From NCBI GenBank assembly GCA_029204225.1, contig CM055099.1, positions 70,133,349-70,197,348 on the forward strand: 64,000 nucleotides of DNA, written 5' to 3'. Source of the stretch: Diphasiastrum complanatum. Its lineage: Eukaryota; Streptophyta; Lycopodiopsida; Lycopodiales; Lycopodiaceae. The notes beneath the pieces were generated by a model. The model worked only from the letters and a program-made list of their open reading frames with translations, was not told where the DNA came from and ran no database searches. Shown one piece after another: positions 51,781 to 61,880 of the stretch (its first letter is position 1; every line of letters begins with the position of its first letter). Both the position numbers and the translations under genes were made by a program.

Positions 51781-52879
51781 CTTGAAATTGTTTGAGAGTA
51801 AGTTGCGCTCACTTGAACAATTTTTTTGGGTTCTCCTGGTTCAGCAAGATTCATTGGTTGAGTGCTAGTTTGGTCCATCGTAAACATCCTTCGTTTTTTG
51901 TTCTTTCTCTTCTGGTTCACGATGAGCTTTGGGTAACATAATCACAACATCATCCAAAGTATTGCGTTTGAAATGCTCGGACATATCATGTTGGACTTCT
52001 TCTGATTGTTCTTTTTCATAAGGATTGATCTTGGATTTTCGTTTAGCTTTCTTGGCAAGAATCGATCTTGGAGGTGATGACTTTTTAGAAGATGTGCTCT
52101 TCTCTGAAGGTGACGACTTCCTTGATGGTGGTTTTTTGCTAGAATTCTAACTTGAAGAATCATCCTTGATCTTCTCTTTTTCTTTATCCAATAAAGGTGG
52201 TAAATTCTTAGAATCAACTTTTCGAGATGATTTTTCCCATTTTAGGATTGTATTATAGTGTTGCTTAGCTTGCCTCTTCGTCATTGGTCCTGTAACTTTT
52301 CCTTCCTTCAATACAATTGCTTTTGGCAGTTTTATTGTTGGTTCATCATGAATATCTCGAACTCCAAATCTCGTAGGATCCATGTGATTGAGAATCTGCT
52401 CATCTGTAAGCTCTATATCTTCATCGTAAGTCAAGGCGTGACTAACATGAATTAGTTCATCTTTAATCAGTTTTGGAATTGGATTTGGTGATATTCAAGC
52501 TACATTCATGGAAAAGTGATCTGCGTATCCAAAGTTCGATCTGGTAAAGGAATATCTCTCAATCCGAATTGATTATCTTGTTGACACATGTAGCCTGCTG
52601 TACAATCCACTGTTGCAAGAGCTTGGTTCCAATTGACAATATCGGTTTGAGAGTCATAGTGATCTCTCAGAGTCTTCGCTTGTCAATCACAGGTATGATA
52701 CGTTGTTGATGAATTATTATTCCATTTTTGGACTATTGGCTTGATAGTCCAAGTGATTGGATCAACTTTGATTGCATGTTCAAGATTCTCAAAAGTAAAT
52801 TTTCCGGTGCTCCAGTTATGAATTACTTGTGTAACTCGTAATCATGGACGACCCAATAAGACACGATATACATTTGGTG

Positions 52880-53130
52880 CATCAAGTAAGTCCATTACTA
52901 CAAAAGTAATGACAAATCATATTTTTGACAGGTATATCTTCAACCATCCCTTTAGGACGAACTGTTGTTTGATCAGCTAGTTTGATGGCAAAAGTGACAA
53001 GCTTCATCTTGGTAAGGCCCCACTTTGCACATAGTTTTGTCGAAATCAGGTTTACTCCTGAACCTCCATCTATCACGGTTGCTTCTTTACCAAACTGTCT
53101 ATGTTGTATCGACATGGTGATGTTTTGTTG
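52880..53130 (-). pseudogene. Gypsy retropepsin domain
   Basis: EATVIDGGSGVNLISTKLC carries the active-site loop (D-G-G-S-G variant), followed by LADQTTVRPKGMVEDIPV, the usual flap-side segment. A frame break occurs near 52910. Confidence 0.7.
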
Positions 53131-53139
53131 CTCACTTTT

Positions 53140-54135
53140 TCAGACTGCTCCGACATTGAGTACTTCATTTGTTTCTTCAAACCCAGCACAAAAAAGTGGC
53201 TTCTGACGGACAAGTGGTTCGTCGATCTGAGTTAATCTCTCTGCTAATACTTCTTTTGCTTTAGGCACCAGCTTAAGAAATTCTCCTAGTGTAATATCCA
53301 TCTTGCTTAACAGACGTGAGTGAATCTGTTTGCGCACGAGTGAAGAATTGGCTTCAGCTGTTGCTTTAGTGGCTTCTAGGGCTTCTTCTTCTTGTAACTG
53401 TTTGATCCACTGTCTCATATTCTGACCTCGCTTCTTTTCTGAGTTGAGATTCGAATACACCCCTAATGCAGTAGATATATGGGTAGTTGGTACAGATTCA
53501 GCTGGTACTGGATCAACTAGAACCTCTAACCGGTGGTGATTGTGGTCTTGCTGGACAATCCTTGTAACAATGTCCATAACCACATTCTCGACAAAATGAA
53601 ACAAATTTCCATTTATTTGGACATTTTGCAACTTTGTGGTTCTCTCACACGCAATATTGTCTAGCTGCTTGTTGTTGTGCGACAGTATATATAGCGTACT
53701 GCTATGAAGGACCAATCTCTTGATCCTTACTGTGATTCCATTGCTCATACCATTCTAAGGTTCAGGTTCCAATAGATTAGCAGGAGGAGCTTGTTGTCTT
53801 GGTGGAGCTGGGAAAACTGGTCGTTCAGGAAGTCCGAGGGCAAAGTTGTGAGCCTTGTTCTTAGGATCAGGCTCCTCTTTGAAATGAACTAGGTGCATTA
53901 CAAACTCCAAACGACATAACTTTATAAGCATAAGTTTCTCATTCTGTTGCAAAAGCCCTGATAAAGGTGCAAACCAGAGTCCAAAATAAATAATCTCGCG
54001 AGGTGTCGTGGGATCGTCACCAGTTGTGGTGAGGGATACTGTTGGAGGGTTTGCGGATATCGAGGCAATTCTAACCCTAGCTAATAAGTGAGAGGGATTT
54101 GGCACCTTGCGCGTGTAAGTCAACTCGATGATCAC
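53140..54135 (-). pseudogene. Gypsy gag with CCHC-like knuckle
   Basis: 54135-53755 begins MIIELTYTRKVPNPSHLL and ends in a Pro-rich stretch (ERPVFPAPPRQQAPPA). After a stop, 53748-53140 continues. In a neighbouring frame near 53640-53590 CRECGYGHCYKDC gives C-x2-C-x3-H-x4-C, one residue short of the standard retroviral knuckle. The downstream part (WIKQLQEEEALEATKA, DITLGEFLKLVPKAKE) leads to the protease. Confidence 0.6.
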
Positions 54136-54140
54136 ATAGG

Positions 54141-54389
54141 AATTTGATAATTAGAAAGCCAATAGAAGGACTTTAGGCCTATTATGCGGGACTTTTAATG
54201 TCGCAGGGCCTAAAAGTCAAGTTAGTGAATAAAGTAGGGGTTCCCATCAAATTTCAAATTGGTTTCCTCCAATTTTTGAATGGGTTCCCTCCACTATTTA
54301 GATTTCAGCTATAAATAACAAGGTCTATACTGTAATACCATAATCTAAGAGGTATTCCACTTTTGGAAGTAACACTGTCATCTCATTAT
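54141..54389. other. No recognisable gene
   Basis: AT-rich sequence right of the gag start. It could contain the 5' LTR of the minus-strand gypsy element (ctataaata at 54310 on the + strand), but no primer site is seen. Confidence 0.3.
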
Positions 54390-54397
54390 ACATATAC

Positions 54398-54459
<62 letters not shown>
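54390..54459. repeat. (CATA)n / (TA)n microsatellite
   Basis: CATA-type repeats run into about 24 uninterrupted TA units. Confidence 0.95.
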
Positions 54460-54463
<4 letters not shown>

Positions 54464-54709
54464 TTCTCTTTTCGAATAGCTGCTTTCCTTGCCCCGTCAC
54501 TAATCAGGCTGGTTTCAATGTAACGAGTCTTGTTTGTTCCTTGCTTGTGCTCTGCCTTGGGATAACTGTTTTTATCGCTCATTGTCATCCTTCTTGTTAT
54601 ATCTATATACATATATATTGAACCATACTAATACTGAATCATGGTTAAAAAAATTATATATTCGTTTTTTTTTTTCTCAACGTTTTTGGCCCAAAAACGC
54701 GTTTCTGAG

Positions 54710-54710
<1 letters not shown>

Positions 54711-54759
<49 letters not shown>
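54711..54759. repeat. (AC)n microsatellite, about 24 units
   Basis: Uninterrupted AC dinucleotides. Just left lies a short perfect palindrome, CGTTTTTGGCCCAAAAACG. Confidence 0.97.
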
Positions 54760-54763
<4 letters not shown>

Positions 54764-55276
54764 TATATATGTCTTTTCATATCTTCTGTCATATGAATTA
54801 ACCTCTATCCATCTATACGTGCATGTGTAGGAGATCAAATCTACAACTTCTATCATCTTATTTGGAAGATTGTGTAGCCCATGTCACAAATGATAGTCCT
54901 CTTTCTCATGTGAATGAAAAGTTGTCTCATTTGCACATGCATGTCTTGAATGACGGGTCTTCTAAAAGTCTAGCTCATTTGGATCCGTGGGTTCTAAGAA
55001 TTGAGATCTTGAGAGGGCTGATAAACATTTATCACTGATCGTCAATTCTGGAGGAGTGCGATCTTGGGTGGACAGGTGGATCTGTGGGGGTAGGCACGTT
55101 TTTTCCTTGGTGCATGGCTATTGAGCTGAGAGTTGAAAGATAGTTTCTTCTCACCGAATTAGTTGCATGGTGGCTAGACATTGTGGTCGCTGATTAGTCG
55201 CGACTCCCGGCCACCGAACATGGTCTATGGAGGAAGGAGGATGGAGAGCGAGGTGTAGCATCGATGGAGGAAGGAG

Positions 55277-55280
<4 letters not shown>

Positions 55281-55332
<52 letters not shown>
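55281..55332. repeat. (GA)n microsatellite, about 26 units
   Basis: Preceded by two copies of ggaggaaggaggatggaga (near 55228 and 55266). No LINE sequence is attached here, unlike the GA tracts inside the FZR introns. Confidence 0.97.
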
Positions 55333-55334
<2 letters not shown>

Positions 55335-55446
55335 CTTGGTTTGAACTTTGAGTTAGGATGGGGACTAATGTGTATGCATGGGGCAAGATGCATACATCCT
55401 CCTCCCCATGCATGCATGTAAAAATTTTAGTTAGTTTTTTGAAAAA

Positions 55447-55506
55447 GTGCATGGGGTAGGAGGATGCACCCATGCAACCATGGGTGCATCCTCCTACTCC
55501 ATACAT
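55447..55506. repeat. Near-perfect foldback, 28-bp arms, 4-nt loop
   Basis: Arms 55447-55474 and 55479-55506 pair with about three mismatches; the inner 19 bp are perfect. A partial third copy of one arm lies at 55386-55410. It could be a miniature foldback element or a local inverted duplication. Confidence 0.85.
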
Positions 55507-55541
55507 AGGCATAAATGTGACACACAATATTTTTATATATA

Positions 55542-55542
<1 letters not shown>

Positions 55543-55602
<60 letters not shown>
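55543..55602. repeat. (AC)n microsatellite, about 30 units
   Basis: Uninterrupted AC dinucleotides. Confidence 0.97.
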
Positions 55603-55609
<7 letters not shown>

Positions 55610-55734
55610 AAGAGTGTTCATTGTTGATGGGCGAGTAGCGATGGTTTAGGAGAAAAGCCGATGGTAGTTGACGGGTGGCCGATGTACGTGTGTATGTACG
55701 TGGCCGAAGTACGGCGCAGGTGGACTTCTGATTT

Positions 55735-56525
55735 TGGGTATCGAAAAATTATGAATTTTTCGAGTCGATCCCGTATCGAAAAATTTTGATTTTGGGTATC
55801 GAAAAAAAATCTGATTTTGGGTATCGAAAAAGTCTGACTTTGGGTGTCGAAAAATTACGAATTTTGGGTATCAAGTGTCTGATTTTGGGTATCAAAAAAT
55901 TCTGATTTGGGGTATCGAAAAATTACGAATTTAGGGTATAATTTCTGATTTGCGGTATCGAAAAATTACGAATTTTGGATATTGAAAGTTCTTGATTGTG
56001 GGTATCAAAAACTTCCTGATTTTGGGTATTGAAAAATTTCGATTTTGGGTATTGAAAAATTATGATTTTTGGTATAAAAAAATTACAAATTTTGGATATC
56101 GAAAAGTCTGATTTTGGATATAAAAAAAGTTTCATTTTGGGTATTGAAAAATTTTGATTTTGGGTATCGAAAATTTCTGATTTGGGGTATCAAAAAATTA
56201 TGAATTTGGGATATTGAAAGTTTTTTATTTTGGATATTGAAAAAGTTTGATTTTGGGTATTGAAAAATTTTGATTTTGGGTATCGAAAATTTACAAATTT
56301 TCCGAGACCCCATCAAAACAATATTTTGAATTCTTTATACTTTATGGATTGTCCTTTGATTTGATGCATGAGCTGCTTGCTGCGGTATGAGCTTGGTCTA
56401 TAGTACTATATCGAAAATTTTTGATTTTGGGTATCGAAAAATTACGAATTTTTCGAGTCAATCCCGTATTGAAAAATTCTGATTTTGGGTATTGAAAAAT
56501 AACGAATTTTCTGAGTCGATTCTAT
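55735..56525. repeat. Minisatellite of TTTGGGTATCGAAAAA-type units
   Basis: About 30 degenerate units in which TTTTGGGTATCGAAAAA recurs, separated by variable spacers such as ttacgaa or ttctga. Array sections are 55735-56300 and 56405-56525, separated by unique sequence. Open frames through it encode repetitive Ser-Ile-Pro-Lys-type peptides only because of the repeat. Confidence 0.85.
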
Positions 56526-56622
56526 GTGATATGTATGTGTGTTTGTGTGTTTGTGTTTAAAATACATCATACACAAAAAATATCCAAATTCACTCGTGTA
56601 CACTGAAATTCAAATTGAACTC

Positions 56623-57069
56623 TTATCGGACAACCATAGCCATCGAAAGAATCAAATAACATTTTTTGGTTATGAGACATTTTAAATAGTCCGAATATAT
56701 ATTCTCAACCAATTGCAAAACATCGTAGAAATCTAATACCATTATCTGGCTATACATCAGGCTATCTAACGTTGCCTCAAAGGCAGACGCACTAATAGTG
56801 CTCCCATTCCTAGAGACATATCTTGAATTACTAAGTAGCAAATCTACGTTTAAGAGCAAACGAAATCTCCGTGAATATGCACTAATGATGCTCTTTTCAT
56901 TGATCAAATAACAAATATACAGCTCTAACAACCAAAGGGCTGTGTTGCAAAAGATGTGCGCTCCATCACCAAGCAGCTCCCTAAACTCCACGAAAAATTG
57001 ACGATGATTTACCATCCAGTTCACCATCTGTGACAGACACACAGGTGGCCAACTGTTATTAGATGACAT
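56623..57069 (-). other. Unidentified open frame or exon, up to 148 codons
   Basis: The minus-strand frame has a normal amino-acid mixture with hydrophobic helices (LGDGAHIFCNTALWLLELYI, SAYSRRFRLLLNVDLLLSNS, LMYSQIMVLDFYDVLQLVEN). A good splice acceptor (TGTGTCTGTCACAG) precedes ATGGTGAACTGGATGG at about 57026, so it may be an internal exon. I recognise no family, and neighbouring exons were not identified. It may be a real gene fragment or a pseudogene. Confidence 0.3.
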
Positions 57070-58805
57070 ACAAAATCCAATTTACAAACAACAAATACAA
57101 GAATATGCGACACGACGTGACTAAAATGTAATTTTATTATGTCTATTTAAAAAATATGTAATATTTTTCAATATAATGTGTTGTAACAATGAAAATTGTG
57201 AGTATTGTTTATAAACATAAAGATGCATGCTAATAAAACATGACAAACCATTAGGTCGATATACAAAGTGAAGCAAATACCTTGTTAAAAAAATACTTGT
57301 TTGCTTCGCCATGAACTGCGTCTGTTTGTTGTGTGACACGGGCTATGCTATAACTTCTACCTAGGAGGATGCAAAACCTTCAAATTGAGATAGGCTCTAC
57401 TTGGTTTATAGTTTTCACTACAGGCCTCTACAATTGTACACAAATTTTAAACTTTGGCATTCACCAAAGTGATTGTGTATGGTTGCAGATGCCTACATTT
57501 AAATGCTTGCAACAATAAGAGCCTCTATAAATTTGAAAGTTACATTCTCCCAGGTGGAAGGTGTGGCAAAGCCTATGTCCGCCGACAAATAATAATATTT
57601 ACTAACTGCAAAAAAAACATTTACGTTTACCCCTGGCAAAAAGGTCGTTTATGGACAAACGATGTCAATTTGCTTTGATGCATACATAATATTTGCATGC
57701 ACCAAAATATTGTATAATGGGCCTAAGTTACCTTTTTCCCTACCCAAGAGCATAGATATTTTTGAGTAATAAGTTATAACTCACCCTGATCAGTAGAAGT
57801 ACCAAGCAATGCCAAAGCTTTAGTCCAAAAACCAAGAATTTTAATTTATAGGTTATGGCTTAAATTTTTCACAATCCAACCCTAGATATTGTTAAGTATA
57901 ACTCGCCTTGATCAAGCTGCAGGCACAAAAGCAGAAATTTGTTGGCAGTCTTATGCTTTGTCCACTTGCATTCTTCCGACTTGTAAGCAAAATACAGAAT
58001 AATTAATATGCCAACAAAGAAGTAAATATACATTGAACCCACTGATACCATAAAGTTCTATGCCATCAACTCCCATCTCCATCTCTGCCAAAAGTCTGGA
58101 CATTGAAGTGACAACATCAAAAAATATCTACAATATCTTATATCAAAGGTCTCAGTCTGATGGATAGTCATAACATTAGTAACCTTATCAAAGGCTTCCA
58201 AAACATGGACTGAACATCACCTTGAGCTTGTTATTGCAGAGCATTTTAGAAGAAGTTACGTGTGAGATGTCGATGAATCTGTCAAAAATCTAACATGCAT
58301 TTTGCATATTTTTTACGTAGTCTTTGTGATTCATAATAAGAATCAAGTAGTAATGGAGAACCTGTACGAAAGCCCTAGTGTCACCCAATCAAATTTCTTG
58401 CACTTGTCTGTAGGGCCTTACAACCAAATCCATGGAGACAAAAAATCTTAAATCCTGAAAACTAACTGCTCGGAGTTGTTCGAGCTCATGGTAGATAATT
58501 TTGTGATACCACATATTTGTATATTTACTTCAAAATGACAATATATACTTGAAAATGAGGATATATGCTGGACAAATATATATTATGAAGAGGCCTACAT
58601 CATTTTTGGGATATAATTGCTAAAGGGCTTGTCTTTTACTTAAGGACAAGGCCTCCTGAAATGAAACGACGCCTGGAATATGAAACGACTAGATTTGTGT
58701 CGTCACACTGAACCATCAATTGTATAATTTACTTGTAACACGTTAACTAGAATTTGTAAATGGAGTGACGCACCAGGAATTTCAAGTGGTGTGTTTATTT
58801 GCTCC
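57070..58805. other. No recognisable gene; right end is part of an LTR
   Basis: AT-rich with short open frames only. The U3 part of the LTR that ends at 59254 probably starts somewhere after 58500. No repeat partner was found to fix it. Confidence 0.3.
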
Positions 58806-58811
58806 TTAGGC

Positions 58812-58819
58812 TATATATA
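58812..58819 (+). promoter_or_regulatory. TATA box of an LTR promoter
   Basis: TATATATA in the context ggctatatatacaaac, about 440 bp before a primer-binding site on the same strand. This is the expected layout of an LTR promoter. Confidence 0.6.
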
Positions 58820-59259
58820 CAAACACGCTCAATTCTCACATTACCGAGAGAGAAAGATAGTTATTGTATGTTTGAAATTGGAGAAGTGAATAGAGCGATG
58901 AAGGTTACATGTCTGCATCGAACATAACCCAGATTCCTACTGACAACTTAATCAGCCAGAGTGGAATTCATTCGAGCTACTCTAATAACATTTCATTAGC
59001 AGAACACTTTTCATTCGGTTTGATAGAGGAAGATTGTTGTTTGGAATTGATTTATCAACGCACACCCACAATACAAACAATACCGATTGCTTATAAAATG
59101 TTGTTGACAACTAGAATACCAATCAATGCCATTTCATTTGAGATAAGTCAAGTCTATAGCAATTAAGCAGCTTTTGAGCGCTATCTCCTTGGGGAACGAT
59201 CTAAATACTACATAAATATAGCAATTCTGTGTTGGTGTGTTGTGACATATACCAATTTT

Positions 59260-59277
59260 TGGCGCCGTTACCAGGGA
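59260..59277 (+). other. Primer-binding site, tRNA-Asp type
   Basis: TGGCGCCGTTACCAGGGA, very close to the TGGCGCCGTTGCCGGGGA used by Athila-type elements. It lies 5 nt after the putative LTR end at 59254. Confidence 0.8.
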
Positions 59278-59328
59278 TAGCCAAATAAAGTTGATACAAA
59301 CTGACACGTCCATCTCCATCTCCAGTGT

Positions 59329-60192
59329 ATGTCAGATAGAGCTGCTCGACTAGAAAAATATCGAAATTTTTCAAAAGAATTTTTCAAAAGAATTCAGGAA
59401 TCTTTGCAAAGAGGAGAATCACATTTCCTGAATTTTAATTCTGAAAACCTATCGGAAAACCCTCTTCTTGAAGCTTCTGCTGCAGCTGGAACCAGTCTTA
59501 AATCTAGATCCAGATCATGAACCTGAACCTGAACCTGAACCAAATATGGAAGACCCTGGTCCACGTTTCACTTCAATCTCGAAGATCAAATATGATAATT
59601 TTAAAAGAATTCCTTCAGATGATGTTGACAGTTATGTTTCGCAGTTCGAGTCAATCGCTAACTCGAATAATGAAGGTGCTGATGTAGATAAGATTGTGGT
59701 AAACCAGGACATTTTTTGCCTAATTGTCCATAGCCATGAAAATCGATCGAATTTATACCTTTGTGCTCGAACTGTAAAGAACCTGGCCACAAGTATTCGA
59801 ATTGTTCACCACCGCTGAAGCCGCATCCAAAGTACCAGTATGTTGCTGCTCGTGCTGCTACTGTTGATACGAAATAAAAATCTTTGGCCGATGCCGTTGT
59901 GCAGAAGGTTGATGTCATCGAAGCCAAACAGTCAAAGCCAGTTGACCAATCTTGGCCAAGCGATGTTGAGAAGTTATTCAAAGTGACTACAAGAAGCAAA
60001 AGCTCCTCGAAACCTGACACGAAAGTAACTTCAAAGAAGCGAAGAAAGTCTTCGAAAAAAAAATCTTTGAACAAAGCAATAACGAAAGAAGATCTTAAAG
60101 CTGATCCTGATTATGATCGTGATGCAGCTAAGTTATTTCAAAGGATATTTTTGCAAAAGCAAAATAAATTATTAATTCTAAGTTACAGATAG
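59329..60192 (+). pseudogene. Gypsy gag nucleocapsid region with two CCHC knuckles
   Basis: Frames shift several times. Knuckle 1 (59695-59727) retains C-x4-H-x4-C (CGKPGHFLPNC). Knuckle 2 (59764-59805) is complete, CSNCKEPGHKYSNC (C-x2-C-x4-H-x4-C). A Lys/Ser-rich basic tail (SKKRRKSSKKKSLNK) follows at 59884-60192. A repeated Glu-Pro/Asp-Pro run lies near 59500-59545. The domain would package element RNA. Confidence 0.75.
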
Positions 60193-60409
60193 CTGCTGCA
60201 GAATAGAAAGTCACCTTTGAGGAAGAGGACGTGTGATACGAAATCGGAACGAAACGAATCGAAGCAAAATGAAACGAATTGAGCTTCTAAAGGTATAGGT
60301 TGCAACAGGTTTTCTGTGAGATTTGAAAGAAATGTTACAGGTAGCCAAATAAAATATTAAGAGTTCTCAACATAGGGCCTAGTTTTATGCTAGGCAAAGT
60401 AGAACACCT

Positions 60410-60840
60410 AAGTGTTTGAGGTCGATGACTTGGTGTACCTGAGGATTCCAAAAGAATCCAAAGCATTGCACTTAGGACATTGTGATAGTTGTCTCAAAGG
60501 TATTGTGGACCATTTAGGATGATAAAAAATATTAGCTAGCCGCATATAGATGAGATCTACATGTAGGAGTAGGGGTACATCTAGTCTTCCAAATTAGCCA
60601 TTTAAAGGCATGGCTTGGAGATGGGGATGCCTTATTCCCACAAGAGCATTTGAGATTTTTCGAGGACATGTCTGACTCGATTCTTACTGAACCTAAGTTT
60701 GAAGCTAATGTTCATCAATGACACTTAAGGAACCTTTCAGTTCATGATTAGGCAAATTCGAGGATGAGGACCCTTAGGAGTCACAAGAGGACTTGAAACA
60801 TAGATTCCCTGATTTTTACTTCTTAAGTAAAATCTTCATA
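60410..60840 (+). pseudogene. Gypsy integrase C-terminal remnant
   Basis: FEVDDLVYLRIPKESKALHLG resembles the GPY/F entry of gypsy integrases (usually VGDLVYLR...). About 250 bp later ANVHQWHLRNLSVHD-like and ANSRMRTLRSHKRT-like sequences look like polyprotein end sequence. Heavily damaged. Confidence 0.5.
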
Positions 60841-60860
60841 AGTGGAAGGGAATGTTAGGA

Positions 60861-61245
60861 GACTCTGAACTAGGGGCTAAAAGAAGTCTCCATTGGCTGA
60901 CCTTTGTGACAATGATCCTATGGAACCTCGATGTAACCAACATATGTCCGTAACAAGGTACCGAGTACTGAGTGGGTGTACCTTGGCCACTAGGCCTCTT
61001 CTATATATATAGGTAGAGGTGGAATGCATGAACATAACCTTGGTTGTGATGGACATGTGCACATGGACCTGGTGAGTATGTGCAACTAGGTGGATCTTGA
61101 AGGCTGGTGGTATGGGATGTTAGTTGAAGAGTGAAGGCCAGTGTGTATAGGGACTCTGACCAAGTGGAGAACGTTGTTCGATGGGTGCTGCTAAGGATTG
61201 TGGCTATGGTTGGTTGGATAAAATCAACCTTTTTTGGATCATCAT
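60861..61245. other. No recognisable gene
   Basis: Contains ctatatatataggtagagg near 61003, which could be an old LTR TATA region. Nothing coding. Confidence 0.3.
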
Positions 61246-61880
61246 GAGAGTGATCCTAGAGGTTTGCAAGCCACTTATGAAGAAGCTATGTGGAATAAAG
61301 AAAAGAACCAATGAAAAAATGCGATGGATGAGGAGATGAGCTCATTATATCTGCATCCAGTGTGGAAACTCTAGGTATCACCTCTAGGGCAAAAAATTCA
61401 TGAAGCAAAATTTAGGCTACGTCAAAAAAGATTATCCTGATTGAGTGTGTTTGCTTCTTAAAAGTATCCATGAATTAAACAGTCTATAAGAGGGAGGAAC
61501 AAAAAGATAGATGACGTTTCTAATGTATTTGAGAATTTTTTATATTCCTAATGGTAATGTGTATTTTAAAAGAGTCAATGAATACTATGTACTAATTGCA
61601 TTTGTAGATGACTCTTTAATGGTTGGTAATTGACAAATGATTGGATCTATTTTTGATGTAGTGGACCTTGGGGAGGCAAAATTTTGGTTGGATTTTAGAT
61701 TCAACATTATTTGGCAAAAAATACAATCCCTTTACACCAACAGCTTTTTAGGTAGTCAAATGTAGGAATGACTCTTTGGAGGCATGCAAAAATGTATGTG
61801 CTACTTCAAATTTTGGACTTCAATTTTACTACAACTCTTGTCTCATATAGTGATGCTAGTCAGGCATCTAAATAAGGTAG
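61245..61880 (+). pseudogene. Ty1/copia RT-RNase H remnant
   Basis: TYEEAMWNKEKNQ and NAMDEEMSSLYLHPVWKL match the start of copia RT. After a deletion, RVNEYYVLIAFVDDSLMVGN carries the catalytic VDD box, then VVDLGEAKFWLDF. SYSDASQAS near 61838 is the start of RNase H. Many stops; an old, internally deleted copy. Confidence 0.7.

Larger units (their letters stand above)
51250..54140 (-). mobile_element. Ty3/gypsy element, gag-protease-RT, minus strand, degenerate
   Basis: Reading leftwards from 54140: gag with Pro-rich tail and zinc knuckle (54135-53590), gag-protease linker, retropepsin (about 53120-52880), a long charged linker (52500-51900), then RT (51780-51290), where the element is cut. 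RNase H and integrase are missing. Sequence relations (VIDGGSGVNLIS protease, DHFLLSFIES RT) fit plant Tat/Athila-like gypsy elements. No LTR or primer site was found at the right end. Confidence 0.7.
58806..60860 (+). mobile_element. Gypsy element: LTR end, tRNA-Asp PBS, gag, integrase remnant
   Basis: The LTR end (TATA at 58812, probable CA end at 59254) is followed by a primer site at 59260, gag with two zinc knuckles (59329-60192), then directly an integrase tail (about 60410-60840) with protease, RT and RNase H deleted. A tRNA-Asp-type primer site is typical of Athila/Tat-lineage gypsy elements. No 3' LTR was identified. Confidence 0.65.

Noticed and set aside
55923-56316. Repetitive peptide frames rich in Ile-Pro-Lys-Ser
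   Set aside because: Created by the minisatellite. No start context or family resemblance.
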